Shown piece after piece: positions 16,713-25,979 of a stretch of DNA of 64,000 nt. Source of the DNA: Sphingomonas limnosediminicola. Lineage in GTDB: Bacteria; Pseudomonadota; Alphaproteobacteria; Sphingomonadales; Sphingomonadaceae. Both the position numbers and the translations under genes were made by a program. Under the pieces are notes generated by a model, which worked only from the letters and a program-made list of their open reading frames with translations, was not told where the DNA came from and made no database searches. The DNA lies in the NCBI RefSeq assembly GCF_039537965.1, contig NZ_BAABBM010000001.1:1054001-1118000 (forward strand), written 5' to 3'. Position 1 is the first letter of the stretch. Each line of letters begins with the position of its first letter.

Positions 16713-17932
16713 CGCTCGAGGACGCCGAGAAGCTCGACGCCGCTGATCCACTCGCGTTTGCGCGCGCGCGGTTCCGGTTGCCTGAGGGCGTTATCTACCT
16801 GGATGGCAATTCGCTAGGGGCGCTTCCTGCGACGGCGCAGGCTGCACTGGTCAACACGGTGGAGCACCAGTGGGGCGACGACCTCATCACCAGCTGGACC
16901 AAGCACGATTGGATCGACTGGCCGACAAAGATCGCGGCCAAGCTCGCTCCTATCGTCGGCGCGAAGCCGAGCGAGTTGCTGATCGCGGATTCGACCAGCG
17001 TCTGCCTGTTCAAGCTGCTTGCCGCGGCGGTGCAGGCACGGCCAGGCCGGCGCACGATCCTGTCGCAAGAACGGAATTTCCCCACCGACCTCTACGTCGC
17101 GCACGGGTTGTGCGAGATGGTAGGGCTGAAGCTGCGGACGGTGGCGCCAAGCGCGGTGCTCGACGCGATCGACGACGACACTGCCGTCGTGTCGCTCACC
17201 CACGTCGATTACCGCGGCGCCTCCTCCTACGACATGCGCGACATCAATGATGCCGGCCATGCGCAGGGAGCTCTGGTCTTGTGGGACCTCTCGCACAGTG
17301 CTGGTGCAGTCCAGCTCGATCTCGATGGAGCCGGCTGCGATCTCGCGGTCGGATGCGGTTACAAATATCTGAACGGCGGCCCGGGTGCGCCTGCATTCCT
17401 GTTCGTCGCCGAACGCCTGCAGGACGAACTGCGCTCGCCGCTGCAAGGCTGGATGGGCCATGCCGAACCCTTCGCCTTCGATGACGATTTCCGCCCGGCG
17501 ACCGGCATCGGCCGCTTCCTGACCGGCACGCCGTCGATCCTTGCGCTTGCGGCACTGGATGCCGGGCTCGACACGTTCGAAGGCATTGCCATGGCCGACG
17601 TCGAGGCCAAGTCGCGCGCGCTTTCGCAGCTCTTCATCGACGAGGTCGAGGCCCGGTGCGGCAGTGAAGTCCGCCTCGCCTCCCCGCGCGACCCGGCAAT
17701 CCGTGCAAGCCATGTCGTCTTCGCGTATGCCGATGGGTACGCGGTGATGCAGGCCCTGATTGCGCGCGGCGTCATCGGCGACTTCCGCGCGCCGGATCTC
17801 ATGCGATTCGGCTTTACGCCGCTCTACAACGGCTTCGCCGACGTCTTCAACGCGGCTCAAATTCTTGCCGACATCCTCGGCTCACGCCAGTGGGATCAGC
17901 CGCGCTTCAGGACCCGCGCTAAAGTCACCTGA
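16709..17932 (+). CDS. kynU: Kynureninase
   Basis: PLP enzyme that cleaves kynurenine to anthranilate and alanine in tryptophan catabolism. The GTG at 16709 sits in a GTGA overlap with dcd and gives 407 residues, the usual length; an earlier in-frame start would lie deep inside dcd. Landmarks: [12 protein letters not shown] at the N-terminus, [31 protein letters not shown], the PLP lysine in [16 protein letters not shown] (Lys 219) and [18 protein letters not shown]. No tryptophan dioxygenase or formamidase lies nearby. It overlaps the convergent DoxX gene by 8 bases. Confidence 0.95.
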   Translation: MTLEDAEKLDAADPLAFARARFRLPEGVIYLDGNSLGALPATAQAALVNTVEHQWGDDLITSWTKHDWIDWPTKIAAKLAPIVGAKPSELLIADSTSVCLFKLLAAAVQARPGRRTILSQERNFPTDLYVAHGLCEMVGLKLRTVAPSAVLDAIDDDTAVVSLTHVDYRGASSYDMRDINDAGHAQGALVLWDLSHSAGAVQLDLDGAGCDLAVGCGYKYLNGGPGAPAFLFVAERLQDELRSPLQGWMGHAEPFAFDDDFRPATGIGRFLTGTPSILALAALDAGLDTFEGIAMADVEAKSRALSQLFIDEVEARCGSEVRLASPRDPAIRASHVVFAYADGYAVMQALIARGVIGDFRAPDLMRFGFTPLYNGFADVFNAAQILADILGSRQWDQPRFRTRAKVT

Positions 17933-18332
17933 TCGGCGCGTTCCGCGTCCGTGCCCCGTCAACGCTCCACGCGCCCGGGCCAGCCGCGGCGAGGTAGAGG
18001 AAGATGAAGCAAAACAGGATGGCCGCTTCGCCCTGGTTCGCGACCGGCCAAAAGCCCTTGGAAAAATGCATCATAAAATAGCCAATCGCCATTTCACCCG
18101 ACGCGATAAAAGCGGAGAGGCGCGTCAGCAGACCGACGGTGATCAAGATGCCGGCTAGCAGCTCAATGACACCGGCCGCCACCAGGATCGTCGGGAGCGG
18201 GCCTGGAATCTGAAAGGGGATCGGGAACGCGAAGAATTTCACCGTCGCATGCTCGATGAACAGCAGGCCCGCGACGATCCGCAAAAGGGCGAGCAGCTGC
18301 GGCTGCCAACGCGAAAGCCAGTTCAGTTCCAC
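17925..18332 (-). CDS. DoxX family membrane protein
   Basis: A 135-residue integral membrane protein with four hydrophobic helices (about 14-30, 45-66, 73-90, 100-118). The first carries LLRIVAGLLFIEHATVKFF and the second VAAGVIELLAGILITVGLLT, both typical of DoxX/DoxD. Related proteins are linked to thiosulfate:quinone oxidation or to oxidative-stress complexes, but most members have no defined function. Convergent and slightly overlapping with kynU; 62 bases downstream of the FMN reductase on the same strand, with which it may be co-transcribed. Confidence 0.88.
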   Translation of the reverse strand: MELNWLSRWQPQLLALLRIVAGLLFIEHATVKFFAFPIPFQIPGPLPTILVAAGVIELLAGILITVGLLTRLSAFIASGEMAIGYFMMHFSKGFWPVANQGEAAILFCFIFLYLAAAGPGAWSVDGARTRNAPIR

Positions 18333-18394
18333 TTCGCAGTCTCCCGATGATGTCTCGGGAATTTAGCGACTGGCTGAATCGGCTGAAAGAAGGA

Positions 18395-19006
18395 TCATGC
18401 ATGTTCCTTTTGCTTGGCGGCGTGCGCCGCATCTTCCGCCAGCAGCTGGCGGGACCGGTGGATCATCACGACCCAGTCGTGAAACGCATGAGCCAGTTTG
18501 GTGACGAGGTCCTTCAACGGCCCGTCTTTCAGGCACCCACTCTCGTCGAATGAGTCGTCGGTGACATGGCCGAGATAGGCCTCGGGCTGCGCCATGACCG
18601 GCATGTTAAGGAACACCGCCGCCTGGCGAATCTGGTGGTTAGCGCCGAAGCCACCGATGCTCCCGGGTGAGACCGTGACGATGGCCGCCGGCTTCTTGTC
18701 GAAGGCGCTCTGGCCATAAGGCCGCGATCCGACGTCGATCGCATTCTTGAGCACCCCAGGAATGCCCCGATTATATTCCGGGCTGACGAACAGCACGCCA
18801 TCAGCCTCGGCGATCTGCCTGCGGAAGCGGACATATTGCTCGGGCGGGTTCGCGTCGTGATCCTGGTTGTACAGCGGCAGATCGCCAATCTCGATCATCG
18901 AGCAGTCGAGATCGTCGCCTCGGATGCCGCAGATCGAGCGCGCCACCTTGCGGTTGATGCTACCCTCACGAAGGCTGCCGACGATGATCGCGATCTTGTA
19001 GGGCAT
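18395..19006 (-). CDS. NADPH-dependent FMN reductase (YieF/ChrR-like)
   Basis: A flavodoxin-fold quinone/chromate-type reductase of 203 residues. The FMN phosphate loop VGSLREGSINRKVARSI is at residues 9-25, the flavin-contact motif SPEYNRGIPGVLKNAIDVGS near 75-94, and VSPGSIGGFGAN near 112. The C-terminus is extended by about 20 charged residues relative to the common length. Such enzymes reduce quinones, chromate or azo compounds using NAD(P)H and protect against oxidative stress. Between rnr and doxX on the minus strand. Confidence 0.9.
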   Translation of the reverse strand: MPYKIAIIVGSLREGSINRKVARSICGIRGDDLDCSMIEIGDLPLYNQDHDANPPEQYVRFRRQIAEADGVLFVSPEYNRGIPGVLKNAIDVGSRPYGQSAFDKKPAAIVTVSPGSIGGFGANHQIRQAAVFLNMPVMAQPEAYLGHVTDDSFDESGCLKDGPLKDLVTKLAHAFHDWVVMIHRSRQLLAEDAAHAAKQKEHA

Positions 19007-19068
19007 GGGTCGTTCTCCTGGCTCGCGCTCCCAATACGCTTGAAGCGAGAAGGTTGCGATGGCGAGGC

Positions 19069-21348
19069 TTAGCGCCGCCGCGACTGGTGACGGATATTCG
19101 GCGGCCGGCCGCGTTTCGATGTCGTACGCGCGCGGTCCTTGCGTGGAGGAGCGGATCGGCCGCCGTAGCTTCCTTCGGGCAGCTCGTAGCGAAGCGACCC
19201 GGACACGGGATTGGCCTCGGCCAGACGTAAGGTCAGCCGCTGCCCGGTGCGGTAGGTTTCACCGCTTTCCTCGCCGACCAGCTGTTTTGCGGCTTCGTCG
19301 TAGCGGAAATATTCCTGCCCGAGGTCGCGGGCGAGGACGAGGCCGTCGCCGCCCAGGTCTTCGACAGTCGCGAAAAACCCGAACGGCTGCACGCCGGTAA
19401 TGCGGCATTCGACGAGCTGACCGACCTGGTCGGCCAGGTATGCGGCGACATAGCGATCGACCGTCTCCCGCTCCGCATCCATCGCGCGGCGCTCGAGCAT
19501 CGAGATCTGCTCGCCGATCTGTTCGAACCTTTCCTCGTCCCCCTGCGGCAGCGCGCCGTCACCGAGCCGGTATGCCTTCACCAGCGCGCGGTGAACGAGC
19601 AGGTCGGCGTAGCGGCGGATTGGCGAGGTGAAGTGCGCATAGGTCGCGAGCGCCAGCCCGAAATGCCCGAGCCTCTCCGGCCCATAGCGCGCCTGCATCT
19701 GCGAGCGGAGCAGTTGCTCCATGATCTCCTCGCGCCCGTCCGCGTCGCCGACGCGCTCGATGACGCGGTTGAACGTCCCCGGCTTGATCACTTGGCCGAG
19801 CGAAAAATCGACCCCGAACGTCTTCAGATAATCCTTGAGAGCCACCAGCTTCTCGCGACTCGGCGCCTCGTGGACCCGGTACATAACAGGCAATTTCTTC
19901 GCCTCCAGCGCGCGCGCCGCCGCTACGTTGGCAGCGATCATGAAGTCCTCGACCAACCGGTGCGCGTCGAGCCGGTCGCGCGGAGCGATCGAGGTGATGC
20001 GGCCTTTCTCGTCGAGCATCACGCGGCGCTCGGGAATGTCGAGCTCAAGCGGATCGCGCTTTTGGCGGGCGGCGAAGAGCGCACGCCAACAGCTCCAAAG
20101 AGGCTTCAGCGCCGTCTCGACCAGTTCAGCCGGCACCCGGCCTTCGATCGGCGGCATCGAGCAGGTTGGCGATGACACCTCGACGCGCTCCTCCCCAGCT
20201 GCATCGATAGCCGCCTGCGCATCCTCATAGGCAACGTTTGCTGCTACACAAATCTTCGCTCGCGTGAAACGCCATTTTTTGATCGCGCCGTCCTTGGCGA
20301 TTGTCATGTGGCAGGCCATCGCCGCGCGAACCTGCCCTTCCTTCAGCGAGCAGATGTCCGCCGAGAGCTCTTCCGGCAGCATCGGCACAACGCGGTCGGG
20401 GAAGTAAACGCTGTTACCCCGTGCCCGCGCTTCCTTGTCCAGTTCCGACCCCGTTCGGACGTAGAAGCTGACGTCGGCTATCGCGACGATCGCCTTCCAC
20501 CCGCCGGGATTATCGGAATCGTCGTCGCGCGCCGCCCAGATGGCGTCGTCGTGATCCCGCGCATCTTCCGGATCAATAGCGACGATCGGCAAATGCGTCA
20601 GGTCCTCGCGCTCACCGAGCGGCAGTTTCGCCACGCGATGCGCTTCGTCGATGGCCTCCTTGTCGAACTCCGCGCGTAGGCCGTGCTTGTGGATGGCAAT
20701 CAGGCTGAAACTGCGCGGCGCGAACGGGTCGCCGAGCACCGCATCGACGCGCGCACTCACGCGCGGCGGGCGGCCGGTGACCTCGCACAGAACGAGGTCG
20801 CCCACTGCGGCGTCCTTGAGGTCGCTAATGAACAGCTCCCGCCGTTCCTTCTTGTCGACCGGCGACAGCCAGTAGCGGTCGCCCTCCTTCTTCACTACGC
20901 CGAGGCTGAGTTCCGCCGAGCGGGCCAGCTTCTTCATCGGATGCGCGACGAAGCCCTGCCCTCTCTCTTCGGTCCGGCACAGCACGCGGTCACCGATGCC
21001 GAGCGCACCGCGCCGCCCGCGCTCCAGCACCCGCAGCTTGGGCGGCGGCGTTTCGGCATGCCATTGCTCCGGCACTGCCCACACCGTTCCGCTGTCGTCG
21101 ACCTCAGCGACACGGAGCACTGTCACCTTCGGCACTCCGCCCGACTGGTGAAAGGCACGGCCCGGCGAGCTGTCGATCAGCCCTTCGTCCGCCATGTCCT
21201 TGAGCAGCCGCTTAAGATCGATCTTCATCTGGCCCGACAGGCCGAAGGCGCGCGCGATCTCGCGCTTGCCCGCCGGCTGGTCGGAGGAGGCGATGAAGTC
21301 GAGGATCTGTTTGCGGCTGGGAAGTCCGGCGGATTGCTTGCGGGCCAT
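19069..21348 (-). CDS. rnr: Ribonuclease R
   Basis: Processive 3'-5' exoribonuclease that degrades structured RNA. The 759-residue protein has an N-terminal winged-helix domain (about 10-65, RKQILDFIASS and REIARAFGLSG), cold-shock domains, the RNB catalytic domain with IDPEDARDHDDAIWAA (metal-binding aspartates, about residue 258), FTSPIRRYADLLVHR, a C-terminal S1 domain (ECRITGVQPFGFFATVEDLG) and a basic Arg/Lys tail. The length is typical. It starts 42 bases after the end of the unknown gene upstream, so it is likely in the same transcript. Confidence 0.96.
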   Translation of the reverse strand: MARKQSAGLPSRKQILDFIASSDQPAGKREIARAFGLSGQMKIDLKRLLKDMADEGLIDSSPGRAFHQSGGVPKVTVLRVAEVDDSGTVWAVPEQWHAETPPPKLRVLERGRRGALGIGDRVLCRTEERGQGFVAHPMKKLARSAELSLGVVKKEGDRYWLSPVDKKERRELFISDLKDAAVGDLVLCEVTGRPPRVSARVDAVLGDPFAPRSFSLIAIHKHGLRAEFDKEAIDEAHRVAKLPLGEREDLTHLPIVAIDPEDARDHDDAIWAARDDDSDNPGGWKAIVAIADVSFYVRTGSELDKEARARGNSVYFPDRVVPMLPEELSADICSLKEGQVRAAMACHMTIAKDGAIKKWRFTRAKICVAANVAYEDAQAAIDAAGEERVEVSSPTCSMPPIEGRVPAELVETALKPLWSCWRALFAARQKRDPLELDIPERRVMLDEKGRITSIAPRDRLDAHRLVEDFMIAANVAAARALEAKKLPVMYRVHEAPSREKLVALKDYLKTFGVDFSLGQVIKPGTFNRVIERVGDADGREEIMEQLLRSQMQARYGPERLGHFGLALATYAHFTSPIRRYADLLVHRALVKAYRLGDGALPQGDEERFEQIGEQISMLERRAMDAERETVDRYVAAYLADQVGQLVECRITGVQPFGFFATVEDLGGDGLVLARDLGQEYFRYDEAAKQLVGEESGETYRTGQRLTLRLAEANPVSGSLRYELPEGSYGGRSAPPRKDRARTTSKRGRPPNIRHQSRRR

Positions 21349-21390
21349 GATCAGCCCCTAAACGCTGGAACGGCGGGAAGCGACCACTCG

Positions 21391-22677
21391 CTACCGAACG
21401 CCGTTGTTCGCGATGACCGCGTCGATTTCGCGGACGCGGGCGATGAAACGTGGATCGTCGACGCCGCCGTAGCGCTGAATGAACTGCGGATTCGTCAGGC
21501 TTTCCTCGCGGACGGTCAGTTCGCGAGGAAGCAGTTGCTCAGGCCTCGCCCTAGCGAGTTGCTGCGCCATTTGCGCTGCCCGCTCAGGATCCGCCGCGGC
21601 GCGCGCGGTCTGAAAGCCCGACCGGTCGGCGCCGAGGTCGGTCATCGAAAAGCCGCTCGGATCGCCGGCGGCAAATTGCGACTGCTTGGCGAGGCTGTCG
21701 GACAGCTCCTTCCACTCACCGACGGCTTCGCTGAGCTGCACGCCAGCACCGACGGCGATGGCGGCTGACAGGGTCCAGTGCTTCGGCCAATCGTACCGGC
21801 CGTAAATCGATGCAGGGACCGGGCTGATCCGGCACTTGGCGATGTCATCGCGGGCCGTTTCGACGAAGTCGCCGACGCGGTCGCTGACCAGCATCATGCC
21901 GAGCGCCACGAAGCGCGCCCGGTTGAAGCCCGGCAAGCTCGCTCCCGCCGGATCGACCGAGAAGGCGCGCCGCACCTGCTCGGCGAAGTCGCTGCTAGGC
22001 TCCTTCTTCTGTCGCGCGGATAGCTCGCAATAGACTTTGACCACCTGCGAACTGTCGATGTCCTGCGAAATGGCACCGGCCATCTGGTCGACCAGTCCCA
22101 TCTTGCCGGGCAGGCTGACCACCGCGCTGACGGTGCCGCCTTTCACCGAGAAGTCGTGCACCATCCCGTCGAGGGGCGGAACTTCGGTACGGCGCTTCAC
22201 GTACCAGCGGCCGATCTCCAAAGCCCAGCGGCTGAGCATCGGCGGAAGGGTCCATTCTCCCACCTTCAATCTGGTCGACGGAAAGCCTTTGCCCGATGCA
22301 GTCGCGACGATCACCACGTTGAGCCACCGCTTCATCGGCAATTGATGGCTGGCATCTACGCGCAGTTCGGAACCGATGATCCCAAGGCGCAGCCGGTCGG
22401 GGCGAAAGCCATGGCTGGCGATGGCGCCGAGGCCGGCAAGTTGCGCCTGTCCCAGCGAGATGAGTTGGCCCTGCTTGTTCCCGCGCGCGTCGCGCAGCTG
22501 CCAATAGGCCTGACGGCCCGCGCCGGCGTCCTCGGCAGTCGGCGCCGCCGGTTGCGGAATGGATGGTGCGGCGCTAGTCACCGTGAACCACAGCACCAGC
22601 ATGACGCTGAGCAGCGAGACGAGAGCAACCAGCAGGTTTGCGCGCCTCCCCGGCCGCGCGGGTGCTGCATCGGTCAA
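21391..22677 (-). CDS. Uncharacterised membrane-anchored protein
   Basis: A 428-residue protein I cannot assign to a named family. Residues about 13-35 (LLVALVSLLSVMLVLWF) form one membrane anchor, so the bulk is likely periplasmic. The C-terminal half contains a pattern I remember only as a conserved hypothetical signature: RYDWPKHWTLSAAIAVGAG, VGEWKELSDSL and GFSMTDLGADRSGF. Its start overlaps the stop of the YbiI-like gene by 4 bases (ATGA) and rnr follows 42 bases later. The tight spacing implies co-expression with both. Confidence 0.85.
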   Translation of the reverse strand: MTDAAPARPGRRANLLVALVSLLSVMLVLWFTVTSAAPSIPQPAAPTAEDAGAGRQAYWQLRDARGNKQGQLISLGQAQLAGLGAIASHGFRPDRLRLGIIGSELRVDASHQLPMKRWLNVVIVATASGKGFPSTRLKVGEWTLPPMLSRWALEIGRWYVKRRTEVPPLDGMVHDFSVKGGTVSAVVSLPGKMGLVDQMAGAISQDIDSSQVVKVYCELSARQKKEPSSDFAEQVRRAFSVDPAGASLPGFNRARFVALGMMLVSDRVGDFVETARDDIAKCRISPVPASIYGRYDWPKHWTLSAAIAVGAGVQLSEAVGEWKELSDSLAKQSQFAAGDPSGFSMTDLGADRSGFQTARAAADPERAAQMAQQLARARPEQLLPRELTVREESLTNPQFIQRYGGVDDPRFIARVREIDAVIANNGVR

Positions 22678-22937
22678 CGCAGCTGGCTATCCTTGCTACC
22701 GCGGCGGTTGATGGTCGAATGGACCACCGCCTTGTCGCGCTCGGACTGGCAGGCGACGCAGGTGCGCACGCCCGGCAGCGCCTCGCGGCGGCGCTTGGGG
22801 ATCGGCTCGCAGCAATCGTCGCATTCCTCGGCGCTCTCGCCCTGGGGCGTCATTGCGCGGGCACGGAGGATCGCGTCTTTCACCGTATCTTCGATCTGGT
22901 CCTGAACCGCGCCGTCGCGCGTCCAACCGCCGGCCAT
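22674..22937 (-). CDS. DksA/TraR family C4 zinc finger protein (YbiI-like)
   Basis: An 87-residue protein. I use the ATG at 22937 (MAGGWTRDGAV) with GAGGAG upstream; a start at 22964 lacks this. It matches the small E. coli YbiI type: QDQIEDTVKDAILRAR, GESAEECDDCCEPIPKRRRE, ALPGVRTCVACQSERD and the C-terminal NRRGSKDSQLR. The zinc ligands are CDDC and CVAC. Unlike full-length DksA it lacks the long coiled coil that reaches the RNA polymerase secondary channel, so its regulatory role is unclear. Confidence 0.93.
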   Translation of the reverse strand: MAGGWTRDGAVQDQIEDTVKDAILRARAMTPQGESAEECDDCCEPIPKRRREALPGVRTCVACQSERDKAVVHSTINRRGSKDSQLR

Positions 22938-22973
22938 GTCATTCTCCTCGGCCGCTGAACGCACGGGAACGCG

Positions 22974-24362
22974 TCAGGGCTTCTTCTCGGGGGCAATATA
23001 GGGCTTGAACGCCCCGCCCGGAACAGCCGAGGCGACAGGGCTCTCCCAGCCGTCCTTGCTGACCGAAGAAACGCCGAACACCCAGTCATCCACGCGGATG
23101 TGGCGGAGAGTACATTCCATTGGACCCCTTGGAGCGCCCAAGCCTCGGACCCCCCCCTCGCAGAAGCTGCTATCAGTATAGGCGGCAAGTTGATGCTCCC
23201 AATTGGAGCTGTCGGTCCTACGCCATTTAATTATCCAGTGACCCGCACTAGGCATTTCGAACCAGCTGACTTTCGTATCCGTGCTCACGGCCCCCTCCAC
23301 CTTCGGCTCAGGCGGCGGTGGCGCACTCGCAATCGTGATGAGCGCCGCGACGTTCAGCTTGGTCATCTTGGCGAGGTAAGCGAAGTCGACATGGTCGATC
23401 GTGTCGCCGTAGCGCTTGCCCTTTTCGGCCCTGAGGTCCTGGTGCTGCCAGTCGTAATTTTCGACAGCGACGCTGATCCGCGCGGCCGGATAGCCCATCT
23501 CCAGGAACGGAATATGGTCGCCGCCGCGGCTGAAGCGATCGGTGCGCCAAATCTGCCGCACGTCGAGCCCGATCTTCAGCCGGTCTGCCAGGCTGTCTAG
23601 GAAGCGCGAGATATTGCGCGACGGGCTGTCATTCTCCCCGCCGAGGCTGTGCACCGACTTCGACAACTCCGCCTCGCCCTGGGACCGCGGCCCTTCGGAC
23701 AGCACCCGCGCATGCGTGGAATCGCACACACCATCCGACGAGCATGAATTGCCGATGATATCGTTGTTGAGGACGGTGACGACGTTCCAGCCCTGCGCCT
23801 TCGCGTAATTCGCCAGCACCTTGCCGCCCATCAACCCCTGCTCTTCGCCCGATAGCGCGGCATAGACGATTGTCCCCGGGAACTTGCGCTTCGACAGCAC
23901 TCGCGCTGCCTCGATCACCGCAGCCACGCCCGACCCATCGTCATTGGCGCCCGGCGCGTCCGACGTGAAATTCATGACGTCCGTGACCCGGCTGTCGATA
24001 TGTCCCTGGATAATGACGACATCGTCAGGGCGCTCCGTCCCCCGCTGGATCGCGACCATGTCGCAAATGCGCGTTGGCGTGGGCACGCGCTGGTTCGTCA
24101 TCGTCTCGCACTGGCGAACCGTCGGGAGGCCGAAGCTCTTGAACTTCCTTTCCGTCCAGTTAAGCGCTGCGCCGATTCCGCGCTTGGGGTCGGTTTGCGA
24201 CGACAAGGTGTGCCGGGTGCCGAAGCTCACCAGCGCCTCGATCGTCTTCTTCATCTCCACCCCGCTGACCGGCGAGATGATCGACCGCAGCTTGGCATCG
24301 ATGGAGGGAGGCGGCGCCGCGCCGATCGTGAGCAGGGCCAGCACAGCAGCAAATCGACGCAT
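22974..24362 (-). CDS. M28 family metallopeptidase, secreted
   Basis: A periplasmic or secreted zinc aminopeptidase-like enzyme of 462 residues. I take the ATG at 24362 (MRRFAAVLALLTIGAAPPP), which begins a signal peptide and has GGGAGA 6 bases upstream. Zinc ligands lie in IIQGHIDSR, PGANDDGSGVAAVIE, SGEEQGLMGG, VLNNDIIGN and SRGGDHIPFLEMGYPAARI. After about residue 360 comes a fibronectin-III-like domain (TKVSWFEMP, WIIKWRRTD, DDWVFGVSSVSKDG). An 8-base G run (23149-23157 on the plus strand as C) lies in this part; the frame remains open across it. Confidence 0.9.
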   Translation of the reverse strand: MRRFAAVLALLTIGAAPPPSIDAKLRSIISPVSGVEMKKTIEALVSFGTRHTLSSQTDPKRGIGAALNWTERKFKSFGLPTVRQCETMTNQRVPTPTRICDMVAIQRGTERPDDVVIIQGHIDSRVTDVMNFTSDAPGANDDGSGVAAVIEAARVLSKRKFPGTIVYAALSGEEQGLMGGKVLANYAKAQGWNVVTVLNNDIIGNSCSSDGVCDSTHARVLSEGPRSQGEAELSKSVHSLGGENDSPSRNISRFLDSLADRLKIGLDVRQIWRTDRFSRGGDHIPFLEMGYPAARISVAVENYDWQHQDLRAEKGKRYGDTIDHVDFAYLAKMTKLNVAALITIASAPPPPEPKVEGAVSTDTKVSWFEMPSAGHWIIKWRRTDSSNWEHQLAAYTDSSFCEGGVRGLGAPRGPMECTLRHIRVDDWVFGVSSVSKDGWESPVASAVPGGAFKPYIAPEKKP

Positions 24363-24460
24363 CACGACTCTCCCAGAAGACGCGTCGGCAACTGGCACTT
24401 GGCTGTCCGCAGGTCTAGGGGAGCCGCAACTTCGAAACAGCAAAATCAGGACGCGTAACC

Positions 24461-25960
24461 ATGATTCGCAGCATCGACCATTTCATCGGCGGTTCCAGCT
24501 TCGCTTCGGGCGAGCGCCAGGGCGAGGTCTTCGACCCTAATCAGGGCCAGGTGCAGGCCCACGTCCGCCTCGGCACTGCCGCCGATCTTCAAAAGGCCAT
24601 CGATGCTGCGAAGGAAGCGCAGCCGGGCTGGGCTGCGACCAATCCCCAGCGCCGCGCCCGCGTCATGTTCAAGTTCAAGGAGCTGGTCGAGCGCCACATG
24701 GACGAGCTAGCCCACGCGCTCTCGTCCGAGCACGGCAAGGTCATCGCCGACGCCAAGGGCGACGTGCAGCGCGGCCTCGAGGTCATCGAATTTTGCTGCG
24801 GCATCCCGCAGTCACTAAAGGGTGAGTACACCGTCGGCGCCGGTCCCGGCATCGACGTCTATTCGATGCGGCAGCCGCTCGGCATCGGCGCAGGCATCAC
24901 GCCGTTCAACTTCCCCGCCATGATCCCGATGTGGATGTTCGGCATGGCAATCGCCTGCGGCAACGCCTTCATCCTCAAACCTTCCGAGCGCGACCCTACC
25001 GTCCCTGTGCGCCTTGCCGAGCTGATGAAGGAAGCCGGGCTCCCCGACGGTGTGCTGAACGTCGTCCACGGCGACAAGGAGATGGTCGATGCGATCCTCG
25101 ACCATCCTGACATCGCGGCCGTCAGCTTCGTCGGTTCGTCCGATATCGCGCAGTACATCTATTCGCGCGGTACGGCGCACAACAAGCGCGTACAGGCGTT
25201 CGGCGGCGCCAAGAACCACGGCATCGTCATGCCTGACGCAGACCTCGACCAGGTCGTTAACGATCTCGCCGGCGCCGCCTTCGGCTCGGCGGGCGAACGC
25301 TGCATGGCGCTGCCGGTCGTCGTTCCGGTCGGCGAGGAGACCGCCGATCGCCTTCGTGAGAAGCTGATCCCGGCCATCAACAGCCTGCGCGTGGGCGTCT
25401 CCACCGACCCAGAGGCGCATTACGGCCCAGTCGTCAGCAAGGTGCACCGCGAGCGCATCGAAGGCTATATCCAGATGGGCATCGACGAAGGCGCCGAGCT
25501 GGTCGTCGACGGCCGCGGCTTCTCGCTTCAGGGTCACGAAGAAGGCTTCTTCATCGGCCCGACCCTGTTCGACCACGTCAAGCCGAGCATGAAGAGCTAC
25601 CAGGACGAAATCTTCGGCCCGGTGCTGCAGATCGTCCGCGCCGCCGACTTCGAGGAGGCCGTGCGCCTGCCGTCAGAGCATGATTATGGCAACGGCGTCG
25701 CCATCTTCACCCGCAACGGCCACGCGGCGCGCGAATTCACGGCGCGCGTCAATGTCGGCATGGTGGGCGTGAACGTCCCGATCCCGGTTCCGGTCAGCTA
25801 CCACAGCTTCGGCGGCTGGAAGCGCTCGGGCTTCGGCGACATCGGCCAGTATGGCATGGAAGGCCTCCGCTTCTGGACCAAGAACAAGGTCGTGACGCAG
25901 CGCTGGCCGGACGGCGGCGCGCACGGGGAGAGCGCGTTCATCATTCCAACGATGGGGTAG
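24461..25960 (+). CDS. mmsA: CoA-acylating methylmalonate-semialdehyde dehydrogenase
   Basis: Oxidises (S)-methylmalonate semialdehyde to propionyl-CoA, the last step of distal valine catabolism. The 499-residue protein has the CoA-acylating ALDH features: ITPFNFPAMIPMWMFGMAI, LNVVHGDKEMVDAIL, FGGAKNHGIVMPDADLDQV (no catalytic Glu, as expected for this class), nucleophile Cys in SAGERCMALPV (residue 281), QDEIFGPVLQI and the C-terminal KNKVVTQRWP. The rest of the pathway is 0.8 kb downstream on the same strand. It is divergent from the M28 peptidase across 98 bases, which holds the promoter. Confidence 0.96.
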   Translation: MIRSIDHFIGGSSFASGERQGEVFDPNQGQVQAHVRLGTAADLQKAIDAAKEAQPGWAATNPQRRARVMFKFKELVERHMDELAHALSSEHGKVIADAKGDVQRGLEVIEFCCGIPQSLKGEYTVGAGPGIDVYSMRQPLGIGAGITPFNFPAMIPMWMFGMAIACGNAFILKPSERDPTVPVRLAELMKEAGLPDGVLNVVHGDKEMVDAILDHPDIAAVSFVGSSDIAQYIYSRGTAHNKRVQAFGGAKNHGIVMPDADLDQVVNDLAGAAFGSAGERCMALPVVVPVGEETADRLREKLIPAINSLRVGVSTDPEAHYGPVVSKVHRERIEGYIQMGIDEGAELVVDGRGFSLQGHEEGFFIGPTLFDHVKPSMKSYQDEIFGPVLQIVRAADFEEAVRLPSEHDYGNGVAIFTRNGHAAREFTARVNVGMVGVNVPIPVPVSYHSFGGWKRSGFGDIGQYGMEGLRFWTKNKVVTQRWPDGGAHGESAFIIPTMG

Positions 25961-25979
25961 GACACCAAAGGGGGGCGAT

